This document shows positions 17,395 through 26,484 of a stretch of DNA of 64,000 nt, piece by piece. The DNA is from Dokdonia sp. PRO95 (GTDB lineage: Bacteria > Bacteroidota > Bacteroidia > Flavobacteriales > Flavobacteriaceae). The notes beneath the pieces were generated by a model. It was given only the letters and a program-made list of their open reading frames with translations. It was not told the DNA's origin and did not search any database. The DNA is taken from positions 2,127,144 through 2,191,143 of the forward strand of contig NZ_CM001837.1 in NCBI RefSeq assembly GCF_000355805.1, given 5' to 3'. Within the stretch, counting starts at the first letter, position 1. Each line of letters opens with the position of its first letter. The position numbers and the translations under genes are program-made.

Positions 17395-18426
17395 ATGATC
17401 AAATTATACACAGACAGCTCACTTGTTATACCTGAAAATAGAGGAGAGGTACATCCGCTCATTTTTGACTTGCATTATTTTGAAAAAACGCATCAGGATG
17501 TAACGTCGCACTACTCGCTAGTAACAAATCCAGAAATAGCAGATGTATTTCTATTTCCTATTAATTACAATAGCATTCAAAATAAAGGGTATCAATCACA
17601 CTACAAGGCCTTGTATAATTTAGCCAAAAAAAATGATAAAAAATTAATGGTTTATACAGGTGGAGACTATGGTAAAACTTTTAATGACGATACTATCATT
17701 GTATGGCGAAATGCTGGCTTTAAAAAATCTAACGATACGCATACCATAATTATTCCCGCATTTATAGATGATCCTTTGCAAAGAAAAGGAATGAACCATG
17801 AAGCTATAGCATATGCAGCGAGACCTCAAATTTCTTTTACTGGATTTGCCACAGCGAGTTTAAAAGAAGTACTAAGAGCCACAACAGCTACATTAAAAGC
17901 TAATTTGTATAGATTTTGTAATAGAGATCAATCAGATAAGCAAGTGTTATTTAATGCGGCGAGAGAGCGATTTAAATATCTGAAACAATTAGAGCAATCT
18001 GAGTCTATAGAAACAGATTTTATTTACCGTTCTAAATATAGAGCGGGCGTAAAAACGGAACAAGAGAGGGCACGCACAACAGATGAATTTTACATGAACA
18101 TGAGTAAGTCGCCCTACACATTTTGTTTACGCGGTGCAGGTAATTTTTCTGTAAGGTTTTATGAATCTCTGGCGTCTGGTCGTATTCCTGTGTTAATAGA
18201 CACAGATTGTCAATTGCCACTGGAACATGTAATTAATTGGCATGAACATGCGTGTATCGTGCATGATGACGAAAACCTTTTAAAGGCTTTGGACACTTTT
18301 CATAAAAAATACAATCAGGATTCTTTTATCAAGTTACAAGAATCTAATCGTAATTTGTACCAAAACTTTCTAGTACGAGATCGTTTTTTTTGCAGCCTAT
18401 ATAATCATCTTAAATCAATACTTTAA
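17395..18426 (+). CDS. Exostosin-like (GT47-type) glycosyltransferase
   Basis: The preferred start is ATG 17395 (343 residues), because the upstream ATG (17368) would overlap the previous gene and add nine unrelated residues. The C-terminal part has FCLRGAGNFSVRFYESLASGRIPVLID, the conserved exostosin block (FCLxxxGxxSxRxxExLxxGxIPV). That places it in the GT47-like GT-B group, whose members use UDP-sugars such as GlcA, Gal, Xyl or Ara. No signal peptide is present, unlike eukaryotic members, so the enzyme is cytoplasmic. The next gene begins one base after the stop. Substrate unknown. Confidence 0.77.
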   Translation: MIKLYTDSSLVIPENRGEVHPLIFDLHYFEKTHQDVTSHYSLVTNPEIADVFLFPINYNSIQNKGYQSHYKALYNLAKKNDKKLMVYTGGDYGKTFNDDTIIVWRNAGFKKSNDTHTIIIPAFIDDPLQRKGMNHEAIAYAARPQISFTGFATASLKEVLRATTATLKANLYRFCNRDQSDKQVLFNAARERFKYLKQLEQSESIETDFIYRSKYRAGVKTEQERARTTDEFYMNMSKSPYTFCLRGAGNFSVRFYESLASGRIPVLIDTDCQLPLEHVINWHEHACIVHDDENLLKALDTFHKKYNQDSFIKLQESNRNLYQNFLVRDRFFCSLYNHLKSIL

Positions 18427-18427
18427 A

Positions 18428-19420
18428 TTGAAATTTTCTCTAATCATTTGTACGTACATGCGTCCTGAGCCACTTGCTACCTTGCTAGCATCAGTGGTAG
18501 AGCAGACTATGTATCCCGACGAAATATTAATAATCGATGGAAGTACAGATGATGAGACGGGTGCTCGCTTTCGCGAAAGCGAAATAGAAAATCTCATATA
18601 TCACAAGGTGCCTGAAGCCTCAAGAGGACTCACAAAACAACGGAATTACGGAATAAATCGTGTAGACCCATCTATGGATATTGTGTGCTTTCTAGATGAT
18701 GATACGATATTAAGAGATACCTATTTTGAACGAATTCTCGATGTTTATAAAAAATATCCTGAAGCTTTGGGCGTAGGTGGGCATATAGATAATGAGGTGA
18801 TTTGGGAACAAGTTAATAATGAAAACCCTAGCGATATAAACCATTTTTATTATGATGGTTATAGAAGAACGGAAGGTGCTCGTTTTAAACTTAGAAGGCG
18901 TTTAGGCTTAGATGCGGATACGGTTCCTGGAGTTTTGCCTAAATTTGGTCACGGTCGATCTACAGGATTTTTACCTCCTTCCGGAAAAATTTACGAAGTA
19001 AAGCAGTTAATGGGTGGAGTCTCAAGTTTTCTGCTTAGTGTATTACAAACAAATAAATTTTCAGAGTATTTTGAAGGATATGGTCTTTATGAGGATGCCG
19101 ACTATACATTTAGAATTTCAAAATTAGGGAAGTTGTATGTCCACACAGGCGCAAATTTAGGGCACTATCATGCAGCTTCAGGCAGACCTAATCGATTTCA
19201 GTATGGTAAAATGGTAACACGTAATGGCTGGTATGTATGGAGGGTGATGCATCCTAATCCTGGATTTAAGAATGTTATTAAATGGTACATGATTAGTACT
19301 TTACTTTCTAAAATACGTTTAATAAACGTAATTACTAATTCAGAAAGAAAAGAAGCGTTTACCGAATACTTAGGGCGCACAGTTGGCTTACTAAGCCTTT
19401 TTATTAATAAACCTAAATAA
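18428..19420 (+). CDS. Glycosyltransferase family 2
   Basis: Translation probably starts at a TTG one base after the previous stop, giving MKFSLIICTYMRPEPL, a normal GT2 beginning. CFLDDDTI (87-94) is the metal site, and LYEDADYTFRISKLG (about 220-234) is the catalytic ED block. The palindrome at 18565-18582 is read as RFRES, in a different codon phase from the AFAKA copies. Length is 330 residues. A C-terminal amphipathic segment might touch the membrane. Acceptor unknown. Confidence 0.84.
   Translation: MKFSLIICTYMRPEPLATLLASVVEQTMYPDEILIIDGSTDDETGARFRESEIENLIYHKVPEASRGLTKQRNYGINRVDPSMDIVCFLDDDTILRDTYFERILDVYKKYPEALGVGGHIDNEVIWEQVNNENPSDINHFYYDGYRRTEGARFKLRRRLGLDADTVPGVLPKFGHGRSTGFLPPSGKIYEVKQLMGGVSSFLLSVLQTNKFSEYFEGYGLYEDADYTFRISKLGKLYVHTGANLGHYHAASGRPNRFQYGKMVTRNGWYVWRVMHPNPGFKNVIKWYMISTLLSKIRLINVITNSERKEAFTEYLGRTVGLLSLFINKPK
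18565..18582. repeat. TTTCGCGAAA palindrome, 18 bp
   Basis: Arms are TCGC/GCGA. It is read as RFRES in the GT2 gene at 18428. Confidence 0.9.
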
Positions 19421-19426
19421 AGGGCT

Positions 19427-20533
19427 GTGCAAGACAATAAAGAAACAATCATAATAGCGACATCCTTGCCTTTTGGTACAATTACGAGTTATTTTCATCA
19501 TCTAGCAAAGGCCTTTGTTAAAGAAGGATATCGAGTGGTTGTGGTAATAGATAATAATCCAAGTACGCTTCCTAAAGATGAGGTAAACTTGTTTTTTAGG
19601 AAATGGCCAAATCATAGACCTACAAAATGGAAGGATTTCACCTTCTTTGTACAATTGCTAAGAGAGTTTAAGCCACTGATGTGTTTATCTAATTTCGGAT
19701 CCACTAACATTGTTTCAGTAGCGAGTTATTTCAAGGGTGTTCCACATAGATGGAATTTTGTACATACACTAGGTGGGCAGATACGCATAGACAGTGGAAA
19801 AAAAGCAAGCTTCAAAAGCAACTTGCTAGATATAAGAAAACGAATCGTTTATCGATTAAATACTCATCTGATTGCAAACTCCCAAGGAACAAGAAATGAT
19901 GTTATAAAGCGTTTTAATGTAAAAGGTAGTAAAGTATTTGTACATACCTTTTTGATACCTGAGACACAACTATCTTTACAAACGCTAAAGGAACGAAGTA
20001 ATACGTTATCTATAGTAGGGCGGTTAGCAAAATCAAAGGGACATTTTGAGCTCTTATCACAGTTTAAAGTGTTACTTGCTAAATATCCAGAAATCACACT
20101 GAATATCGTGGGTAATGGTAATGAGAGTAAATATCTTGAGAAAGAGGTGGCAAGGTTAGAAATTAAAAATAACGTTATATTCTCTGGAAATAAATCTAAT
20201 GACCAGATAGGTAGTGTTTATACAAATAGCGTAGCACATATATCAGCAAGCCATGAGGAGGCCTTTGGAATGGTTACTATTGAAGCACTGCGAGAAGGCA
20301 CACCTGTCATATGCACAAAAACAAGCGGGAGTTTAGATATTCTTGAACCGGGTATTAATGGCGAATTCTTTGAGCATTCTAATCAAAATAGTTTGCTAGA
20401 AGCATTTGATAAAGTGATAGCTCACTGGAAAATATATTCTAAAGGCGCTATTCGAACTTTTGAGAATACATATAGCTTAAAGAGTATGCCTTCTCATATT
20501 AAGATATTAATTAACAAGCTAAACAATAATTAG
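19427..20533 (+). CDS. Glycosyltransferase family 4
   Basis: This 368-residue GT4 protein has a GTG start. The N-terminal half includes the GTITSYFHHLAKAFVKEGY acceptor loop. The C-terminal half includes SIVGRLAKSKGHFELL and the donor block ISASHEEAFGMVTIEALREGTPVI, with the E-x7-E pair. It overlaps the next GT4 start by one base. This is the first of three consecutive GT4 genes. Confidence 0.87.
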   Translation: MQDNKETIIIATSLPFGTITSYFHHLAKAFVKEGYRVVVVIDNNPSTLPKDEVNLFFRKWPNHRPTKWKDFTFFVQLLREFKPLMCLSNFGSTNIVSVASYFKGVPHRWNFVHTLGGQIRIDSGKKASFKSNLLDIRKRIVYRLNTHLIANSQGTRNDVIKRFNVKGSKVFVHTFLIPETQLSLQTLKERSNTLSIVGRLAKSKGHFELLSQFKVLLAKYPEITLNIVGNGNESKYLEKEVARLEIKNNVIFSGNKSNDQIGSVYTNSVAHISASHEEAFGMVTIEALREGTPVICTKTSGSLDILEPGINGEFFEHSNQNSLLEAFDKVIAHWKIYSKGAIRTFENTYSLKSMPSHIKILINKLNNN

Positions 20534-21645
20534 TGAAGCTACTTGTAATTACAGACGCGCATCTCATTACCCAAAATGGACAAAAAGTAGCCTATGCTCC
20601 TTATGTGAAAGAAATGAACCTATGGATGTCACAAGTAGATCATACTACCTTCATTTGTCCCAATAAAATAAGAGGCCCTTTACTTGGGTTGCCATTTGAA
20701 ATTCAAGATTTTAAGCAGATAGCCCTGCGCAGGTTAGAATTTCACACACTTATTTCGGCATTAATCTCGTTTCTTACCATTCCATATCAAGCCATAGTGC
20801 TATGGAATGCTATGCGCAAGGCAGATCATATTCATCTAAGATGTCCAGGTAATCTTGCTCTACTTGCATGTTTGATTCAAATTACGCTTCCGCGAAAGCG
20901 TAAAACGGCTAAGTATGCTGGGAATTGGGATCCTGAATCTAAGCAACCCCTAGCTTATAATATGCAGAAGTGGATACTTTCTAATACCGTATTGACTAAG
21001 AATATGCAAGTGCTGGTTTATGGCAAATGGAAGAGCCAAACTAAAAATATTAAACCCTTTTTTACGGCAAGTTATTACAACAATGACAAGGAGCCCATCA
21101 TAGATCGAAATTTTAAGCAACCTCTGAAAGCCATGTATGTGGGCACTATGGGAGCAAATAAAAGACCTTTAGAAACTGTACAGCTTATAAAATTTTTACG
21201 TAGCTCTGGATTAGATATTACCCTTGAGATGTACGGTGATGGACCAGTGGTAGAAGACATCAAGTGGTATCGAAAAGAAAATGGGATTTTAGATCAAATC
21301 GTCATACGAGGAAACCAACCTGGGCATGTAGTAAAAGAAGCTTATAAAAATGCAGATCTTCTCATATTATTATCTAAAAGTGAAGGATGGCCTAAGGTTG
21401 TCGCAGAGGCAATGTTTTGGGGTGCAGTGCCAATAGTCTCGAGTGTATCATGTGTGCCTTGGATGATTGGAAACGATAAGAGAGGGATACTTATACATGA
21501 TCCAGAACATATAGATGCTGAATATTTAAGAAAACAGCTAACTAACAAAGAAGCTCTTGTACAAATGAGTAAAGAGGCCGCAGAGTGGTCCAGACAATAC
21601 ACAATGGATACCTTTGCTCAAGAAATCAAAAAGCTATTGCAATGA
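20533..21645 (+). CDS. Glycosyltransferase family 4
   Basis: This protein has 370 residues from a GTG that overlaps the previous TAG. The donor domain contains MYVGTMGANKRPLETVQLI and LLILLSKSEGWPKVVAEAMFWGAVPI, the GT4 E-x7-E region. The N-terminal domain has one hydrophobic stretch (LISFLTIPYQAIVLW) that may anchor it to the inner membrane. A degenerate palindrome copy lies near 20886. The stop overlaps the following ATG (ATGA). Confidence 0.85.
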   Translation: MKLLVITDAHLITQNGQKVAYAPYVKEMNLWMSQVDHTTFICPNKIRGPLLGLPFEIQDFKQIALRRLEFHTLISALISFLTIPYQAIVLWNAMRKADHIHLRCPGNLALLACLIQITLPRKRKTAKYAGNWDPESKQPLAYNMQKWILSNTVLTKNMQVLVYGKWKSQTKNIKPFFTASYYNNDKEPIIDRNFKQPLKAMYVGTMGANKRPLETVQLIKFLRSSGLDITLEMYGDGPVVEDIKWYRKENGILDQIVIRGNQPGHVVKEAYKNADLLILLSKSEGWPKVVAEAMFWGAVPIVSSVSCVPWMIGNDKRGILIHDPEHIDAEYLRKQLTNKEALVQMSKEAAEWSRQYTMDTFAQEIKKLLQ

Positions 21646-22715
21646 AAGTGCTCCAACTTATAGATACATTGGATGCTGGTGGGGCAGAGCGGATGGCTGT
21701 AAATATTGCTAATGCAATTAGTGAAGAGGGAATAACCTCTTATCTGTGTGCAACCCGACGAGGAGGTAGCTTAGAAAGAGAATTATCTTCTCAAGTAAGT
21801 TTTTTAATGCTTGGAAAGAAAAGGAAGCTAGATCTAGTCGCTTTTCGCCGATTTTTAAAATGGGTCAAGAAAGAGCAGATTACTATCATCCACGCGCACT
21901 CCACATCACTAATGCTAGCGGTACTGGCCAAAATTAATAATCCTAACTTGAAGATTGTCTGGCATGATCATTATGGGATGAGTGATGCGCTTGAATATAG
22001 AGAACGCAAAATGCTTAAATTGCTTGCTAGATATATTGATGTGACAATAGCGGTTAATGAGAAGCTTAGGACATGGTCTAGGGAAGTATTAGGTATCAAG
22101 CAAACTTATTTTTTACAGAACTTTGCATCACTTTCTGGAGATGCACTCAACGTTACTACGCTCAAAGGAGAAGAAGGGAAGCGTGTTATTTGCTTAGCAA
22201 ACTTACGACCACAAAAAAATCATATAGAGCTCATTAAAGCTTTTTCAAAAACACAAGACAGTTTTCCAGAGTGGACATTACATCTTGTAGGGAAGTCTTT
22301 TGAAGATGATTGTTATGACCAAATAATCACCGTTATTAGAGAGCATGAGCTTACAGATAAGGTATATCTCTACGATAGTTGTAATGATATAGCGCATATT
22401 TTAGAACAGAGCACTATAGGTGTACTTGCTTCTATTTCAGAGGGATTGCCTGTTTCGTTGTTAGAATATGGAAATAGTAGTTTACCTGTAATTGTTACAA
22501 ATGTTGGACAATGTGCTGCGGTGGTAGGGAATGACGGTATAGTTATTAATAATGTAAGAGAAGAACTGAGCAAGGAGCTAGTAAAATTGTTTCATTGTGA
22601 TAAAAAAGAAAGAGATCAGATGGGGCTACGCTTTCGCGAAAGCATACTGAAAAACTATAGTAAGAAGGCTTTTACGGGCAAGATGTTGCCTATCTATAAA
22701 GGATTGATATCTTAG
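21642..22715 (+). CDS. Glycosyltransferase family 4
   Basis: The start is taken at ATG 21642, which overlaps the upstream stop and gives MKVLQLIDTLDAGGAERMAV. The DxxGGAER motif is classic for GT4. The frame is open further upstream, but that segment would lie inside the preceding gene. VCLANLRPQKNH-like and GVLASISEGLPVSLLEYGNSSLPVI blocks complete the donor domain. The palindrome at 22630-22643 is read as RFRES. The protein has 357 residues. It is followed within five bases by the polymerase-like gene. Confidence 0.87.
   Translation: MKVLQLIDTLDAGGAERMAVNIANAISEEGITSYLCATRRGGSLERELSSQVSFLMLGKKRKLDLVAFRRFLKWVKKEQITIIHAHSTSLMLAVLAKINNPNLKIVWHDHYGMSDALEYRERKMLKLLARYIDVTIAVNEKLRTWSREVLGIKQTYFLQNFASLSGDALNVTTLKGEEGKRVICLANLRPQKNHIELIKAFSKTQDSFPEWTLHLVGKSFEDDCYDQIITVIREHELTDKVYLYDSCNDIAHILEQSTIGVLASISEGLPVSLLEYGNSSLPVIVTNVGQCAAVVGNDGIVINNVREELSKELVKLFHCDKKERDQMGLRFRESILKNYSKKAFTGKMLPIYKGLIS
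22630..22643. repeat. TTTCGCGAAA palindrome, 14 bp
   Basis: It is read as RFRES near the C-terminus of the GT4 gene at 21642. Confidence 0.9.
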
Positions 22716-22719
22716 AGCT

Positions 22720-24066
22720 GTGAATATATCAAAACAATCTACGTACTTAACCTTTATGGTGATTCATATCATCATAGGCGTATTAGTGTATCTCGTGCGG
22801 TCTCTTGCGCTCGTGTATTTTGCAGGTAGTATTCTCTATTTTTTAGTTCAAATATTTAGAGCTGGAAATAAAAATAATGAAGCACTCATGGCAGCGGGAT
22901 ATATGACTGGTGCAGAGGTTTTCTTTAGGATGAGTCAATCTGTTCCTATCTATGAAGCAGGTAAGTATTCGGTAATAGCTTTTATGTTAATAGGACTTTT
23001 CTTAAGTGGTACTAGTCGGAAATCGGGAATATATTGGTTGTATATTTTCTTGCTACTTCCAAGTATATTAGTAGCCTCTATGAATCTAAACCTAGGTACA
23101 AATGTTAGAAACGCAATTTTCTTTAATCTCAGTGGTCCAGTATGTTTAGGTCTCGCGGCATTATACTGCATTGATAGAAAATTAACGTATAAACAACTTT
23201 CTACCTTGACTAGATGGATTTTATTACCTATTGTGGGGATGTCTATTTACATCACTTTAGGAACTCCAGACTTAAGAGAGGCTTTAAGTGGCACAGGAGC
23301 AAATTATGCTGCTACAGGTGGTTTTGGACCTAATCAAGTGTCTACAGTGTTAGGTTTAGGAATGTTTCTGTCACTTGTCCAGCTTGTGGTCTATAGTAAG
23401 GATAAAGTTTTCTTATTTATTCATCTAGCGCTTACGGGCTTTTTACTTTATAAAGGGATTATTACATTTTCAAGAGGAGGAGTAATTACAGGTATTGGTT
23501 GCAGCGTAGCCTTCTTAGTTATTTATTTTGCAGGCTCAAAAGGTGTCGCTCGTAGAAGAATGATGACCTACTTGATTTTATTAGGAGGCGTGCTTGTTGC
23601 TGTTAGTGCTTATAGCTCTTTCCAAACCAATGGACTTATTAATAAACGCTATACCAATAGAGATGCCGCCGGCCGGATTAAAAGTGATATTACTACGGGT
23701 AGGGCAGAGATTTTTGAGACGGAGTTAAATGCCTTTTACAATAATCCTGTCATTGGAGTTGGGGCTGGTAAAGCAAAAGAATTAAGAGCAGAAGAAACAG
23801 GTATTGGAGCTGCTTCTCATAACGAAGTCAGTAGATTATTATCAGAACATGGTAGTTTAGGATTAATTATACTAGGAATTCTTATTATTTATCCACTTGT
23901 ATATCGAGCTAAGAATAGAAGGAACTATCTATTTTTTGCGGCTCTAGGGTTTTGGTTTATGACCATAAATCACTCATCAATGCGTATTGCTGCGCCAGCT
24001 TTTATATATGCTCTTGCCCTTTTAAACGTTGTTCATGAAAAGAAAAAGACTCCTATACGTAGGTAA
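22720..24066 (+). CDS. O-antigen polymerase/ligase-like membrane protein (Wzy/WaaL family)
   Basis: This polytopic membrane protein of 448 residues has about 11-12 hydrophobic segments and a large loop near residues 300-365. That loop holds GRAEIFETEL...PVIGVGAGKAKELRAEE and ASHNEVSRLLSEHG, the signature of the O-antigen ligase/polymerase superfamily. In this locus the likely job is polymerising or transferring the lipid-linked glycan in the periplasm. Wzy and WaaL cannot be told apart by these features. The start is GTG at 22720. The downstream GT4 start lies inside its 3' end. Confidence 0.8.
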   Translation: MNISKQSTYLTFMVIHIIIGVLVYLVRSLALVYFAGSILYFLVQIFRAGNKNNEALMAAGYMTGAEVFFRMSQSVPIYEAGKYSVIAFMLIGLFLSGTSRKSGIYWLYIFLLLPSILVASMNLNLGTNVRNAIFFNLSGPVCLGLAALYCIDRKLTYKQLSTLTRWILLPIVGMSIYITLGTPDLREALSGTGANYAATGGFGPNQVSTVLGLGMFLSLVQLVVYSKDKVFLFIHLALTGFLLYKGIITFSRGGVITGIGCSVAFLVIYFAGSKGVARRRMMTYLILLGGVLVAVSAYSSFQTNGLINKRYTNRDAAGRIKSDITTGRAEIFETELNAFYNNPVIGVGAGKAKELRAEETGIGAASHNEVSRLLSEHGSLGLIILGILIIYPLVYRAKNRRNYLFFAALGFWFMTINHSSMRIAAPAFIYALALLNVVHEKKKTPIRR

Positions 24067-25051
24067 CGCGCTATCCAATAAAGGGAAGACGGTTACCACT
24101 ATTGAGACGCTTAGTTTATTACTGAGGCAGGAAGGCTATGATGTTGAGGTAACGTCAACAAAACAAAATAAGTCACTACGCATGCTTGATATGATGCGTG
24201 CATTATTGCGTTCTCGCAAGAGTATAGACACTGTTCTCATAGATACATATAGCACTGCCAATTTTTGGTATGCGGTGGTCATTGCTCGTTTATGTAGAGC
24301 ATTCAGTATTCCTTATATCCCTATTTTACACGGAGGTAATTTGCCAGAACGCCTCATTAAGAACAAAAAGACATGTGAGCAACTCTTTTGCAAAGCAGCG
24401 GTAAACGTGGCTCCTAGTGGGTATTTATATAACGCTTTCGCGAAAGCGGGTTTCTCAAATATCCAACACATCCCTAACACCATTGAATTAGATAACTATC
24501 CATTTAAGGAGCGAGCAGTATTTAAACCCAAATTATTATGGGTACGCTCATTTGCCGAAATTTATAATCCGCTCATGGCCATTCAAGTACTTGAGAAAAT
24601 ACTTCAAAAGTATCCTGAAGCTACTCTAACTATGGTTGGGCCAGATAAGGATGGAAGTCTAGCGCGGTGTGAAGATTATGTGACAAATCATCATTTACCT
24701 GTGAAATTTACAGGAAGTCTTTCTAAAGAAGCTTGGACATCTCTAGCGCAAAATCATGATGTTTTTATAAGTACCACAAACTTTGATAATACTCCAGTGA
24801 GTGTGATAGAGGCAATGGCACTGGGGTTACCTGTAGTTTCTACAAATGTAGGTGGAATGCCATATCTTATTCATGACACCGTAGATGGGCTATTATCCAC
24901 TCCAGAGAATGTTTCTGCTTTTTCAGAAAAGATAAGTAGGTTGCTTGAGAACACAATAAGCACAAAGGAAATAGTATTGAATGCTCGTCAAAAAGTAGAA
25001 TCCTTTGATTGGAATGTAGTAAAAGAGCAATGGCATAAAGTGCTCTGCTAA
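24035..25051 (+). CDS. Glycosyltransferase family 4
   Basis: ATG 24035 is preferred over a TTG two codons upstream. The protein (338 residues) begins MKRKRLLYVGNALSNKGKT. The donor domain has LLWVRSFAEIYNPLMAIQVL and ISTTNFDNTPVSVIEAMALGLPVVSTNVGG, the E-x7-E block of GT4. The palindrome at 24433-24448 codes for AFAKA. The gene overlaps the polymerase gene by 32 bases, a deep overlap that implies coupled expression. Confidence 0.86.
   Translation: MKRKRLLYVGNALSNKGKTVTTIETLSLLLRQEGYDVEVTSTKQNKSLRMLDMMRALLRSRKSIDTVLIDTYSTANFWYAVVIARLCRAFSIPYIPILHGGNLPERLIKNKKTCEQLFCKAAVNVAPSGYLYNAFAKAGFSNIQHIPNTIELDNYPFKERAVFKPKLLWVRSFAEIYNPLMAIQVLEKILQKYPEATLTMVGPDKDGSLARCEDYVTNHHLPVKFTGSLSKEAWTSLAQNHDVFISTTNFDNTPVSVIEAMALGLPVVSTNVGGMPYLIHDTVDGLLSTPENVSAFSEKISRLLENTISTKEIVLNARQKVESFDWNVVKEQWHKVLC
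24433..24448. repeat. TTTCGCGAAA palindrome, 16 bp
   Basis: It codes for AFAKA in the GT4 gene at 24035. Confidence 0.9.
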
Positions 25052-25087
25052 ATTTGTGATATATTTACGGTACTCAACCAACCTCGA

Positions 25088-26482
25088 ATGTCCCTCTTAC
25101 CTAGTATCCATTTTGATGTGTCAGAGCGTAAAGTCTTACTGCGCATATTTGATATCTTATCTGTTCTGGGGGCACTCTATCTCACAGAATTATTCTTAGA
25201 TTTTGATTATGTAATAATTAGTAAGGAAAATGCAATAGCAATCATTGTTCTAGTGGGGTATCTGTCCATCTTTGGGACGGTATTTGAACTTTATTTCTTA
25301 CCGAAGACAGTAAAGTTTCAGACCATGCTTAAGAATGTGATTCTTACCGTTGCAGTTACTGTGTTATTCTACTTGCTAACTCCCTTTTATACTCCCATTC
25401 TTCCAGAAAATAGACTACAGATAGTGTACTTCTTCTTGGCAATGATTATAGGTATTTCTTTGTGGAGGTGGTTATACGTGTCTATTATTTCGGCACCAAG
25501 ATTTTATAAGAAAGCAATAGTTGTAGGGGATTCTTTTAATATTCATAAGATTATTAAAAACTTAGAAGGAGCCGATCCTAATTATAAGATAGCGGGTTAT
25601 ATCAACACAGAGCCTATGTCTATTGCAGATGTGATTTCAACAGAGGCAAAAAGATTTCCTATCAAAAACCTTAGTAATACTATCTCAGAAAATGGAATTT
25701 CAGAGATTATTGTTGCGAGTACTTATGAAGACGGTGTTTCCCTTGAGCTCTATAATCAGCTCATATCGCTTTTGAAAGTTGGTTTCCCCATACGGGAGTA
25801 TATGCAGGTTTATGAAGACATCACGCAACGTGTTCCTGTTGAGTATGTAGATAAAGATTTTTACCGTTATTTTCCATTTAGTCGTAGCAATCAAAACAAA
25901 TTTTATAGACTTACTCATCGCATTTTTGATGTGGTTATGTCTGTCTTGGGGATTTTATTTTTTATCCTCTTGCTACCGCTAGTGTTTTTCGGTAACCTAA
26001 TCGGTAATCGTGGGCCTTTATTTTACTCGCAAATACGCATAGGTAAAGGTGGTAATACATTCAAGATTATAAAGCTGCGCACCATGATTGTTAATGCAGA
26101 AAAAGATGGTGCTGCATGGTCTACTAAGAATGATTCGCGTATTACATCATTCGGAAAATTTTTAAGAAAGAGTAGAATAGATGAAATCCCGCAGTTTATT
26201 AATGTGTTTCTAGGGGAGATGAGTGTGATAGGTCCACGACCGGAACGCCCCGTATTTGTAAAGGAACTTTCTCAGGAGATACCTTTTTATGAGACACGCC
26301 ATATTATAAAGCCAGGACTTACCGGGTGGGCGCAAGTAATGGGTGGTTATGCAAGCTCTGAAGAAGGTTCTCTAGAAAAGCTACAGTATGACTTATATTA
26401 TATCAAGCACCGTAACCTCTTTATGGATTTAAGTATAGTCCTTAAAACCATTAGTACTATAGTCAATTTTAGAGGACAGTAA
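25088..26482 (+). CDS. Polyprenyl glycosylphosphotransferase (initiating sugar-phosphate transferase)
   Basis: This 464-residue WcaJ/WbaP-type enzyme moves a sugar-1-phosphate from a UDP-sugar to undecaprenyl phosphate, the first step of glycan assembly. Four N-terminal membrane helices (about 15-125) and a CoA-binding-like middle domain (about 145-240) precede the catalytic bacterial sugar transferase domain (about 275-464). That domain starts with a membrane helix and shows KLRTM, LRKSRIDEIPQFINVF, MSVIGPRPERP and KPGLTGWAQV. It is the last gene of the locus and ends two bases before a convergent gene; no terminator hairpin is visible between them. Confidence 0.92.
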   Translation: MSLLPSIHFDVSERKVLLRIFDILSVLGALYLTELFLDFDYVIISKENAIAIIVLVGYLSIFGTVFELYFLPKTVKFQTMLKNVILTVAVTVLFYLLTPFYTPILPENRLQIVYFFLAMIIGISLWRWLYVSIISAPRFYKKAIVVGDSFNIHKIIKNLEGADPNYKIAGYINTEPMSIADVISTEAKRFPIKNLSNTISENGISEIIVASTYEDGVSLELYNQLISLLKVGFPIREYMQVYEDITQRVPVEYVDKDFYRYFPFSRSNQNKFYRLTHRIFDVVMSVLGILFFILLLPLVFFGNLIGNRGPLFYSQIRIGKGGNTFKIIKLRTMIVNAEKDGAAWSTKNDSRITSFGKFLRKSRIDEIPQFINVFLGEMSVIGPRPERPVFVKELSQEIPFYETRHIIKPGLTGWAQVMGGYASSEEGSLEKLQYDLYYIKHRNLFMDLSIVLKTISTIVNFRGQ

Positions 26483-26484
26483 TA

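Noticed and set aside
21585..21641. Upstream extension of the GT4 gene at 21642
   Set aside because: It lies within the previous gene, and the ATG at 21642 gives the canonical GT4 start with an ATGA overlap.
25051..25087. Promoter in front of the polyprenyl glycosylphosphotransferase gene
   Set aside because: TATATTTA resembles the -7 element but has the wrong last base and no TTG at 19-20 bp upstream.
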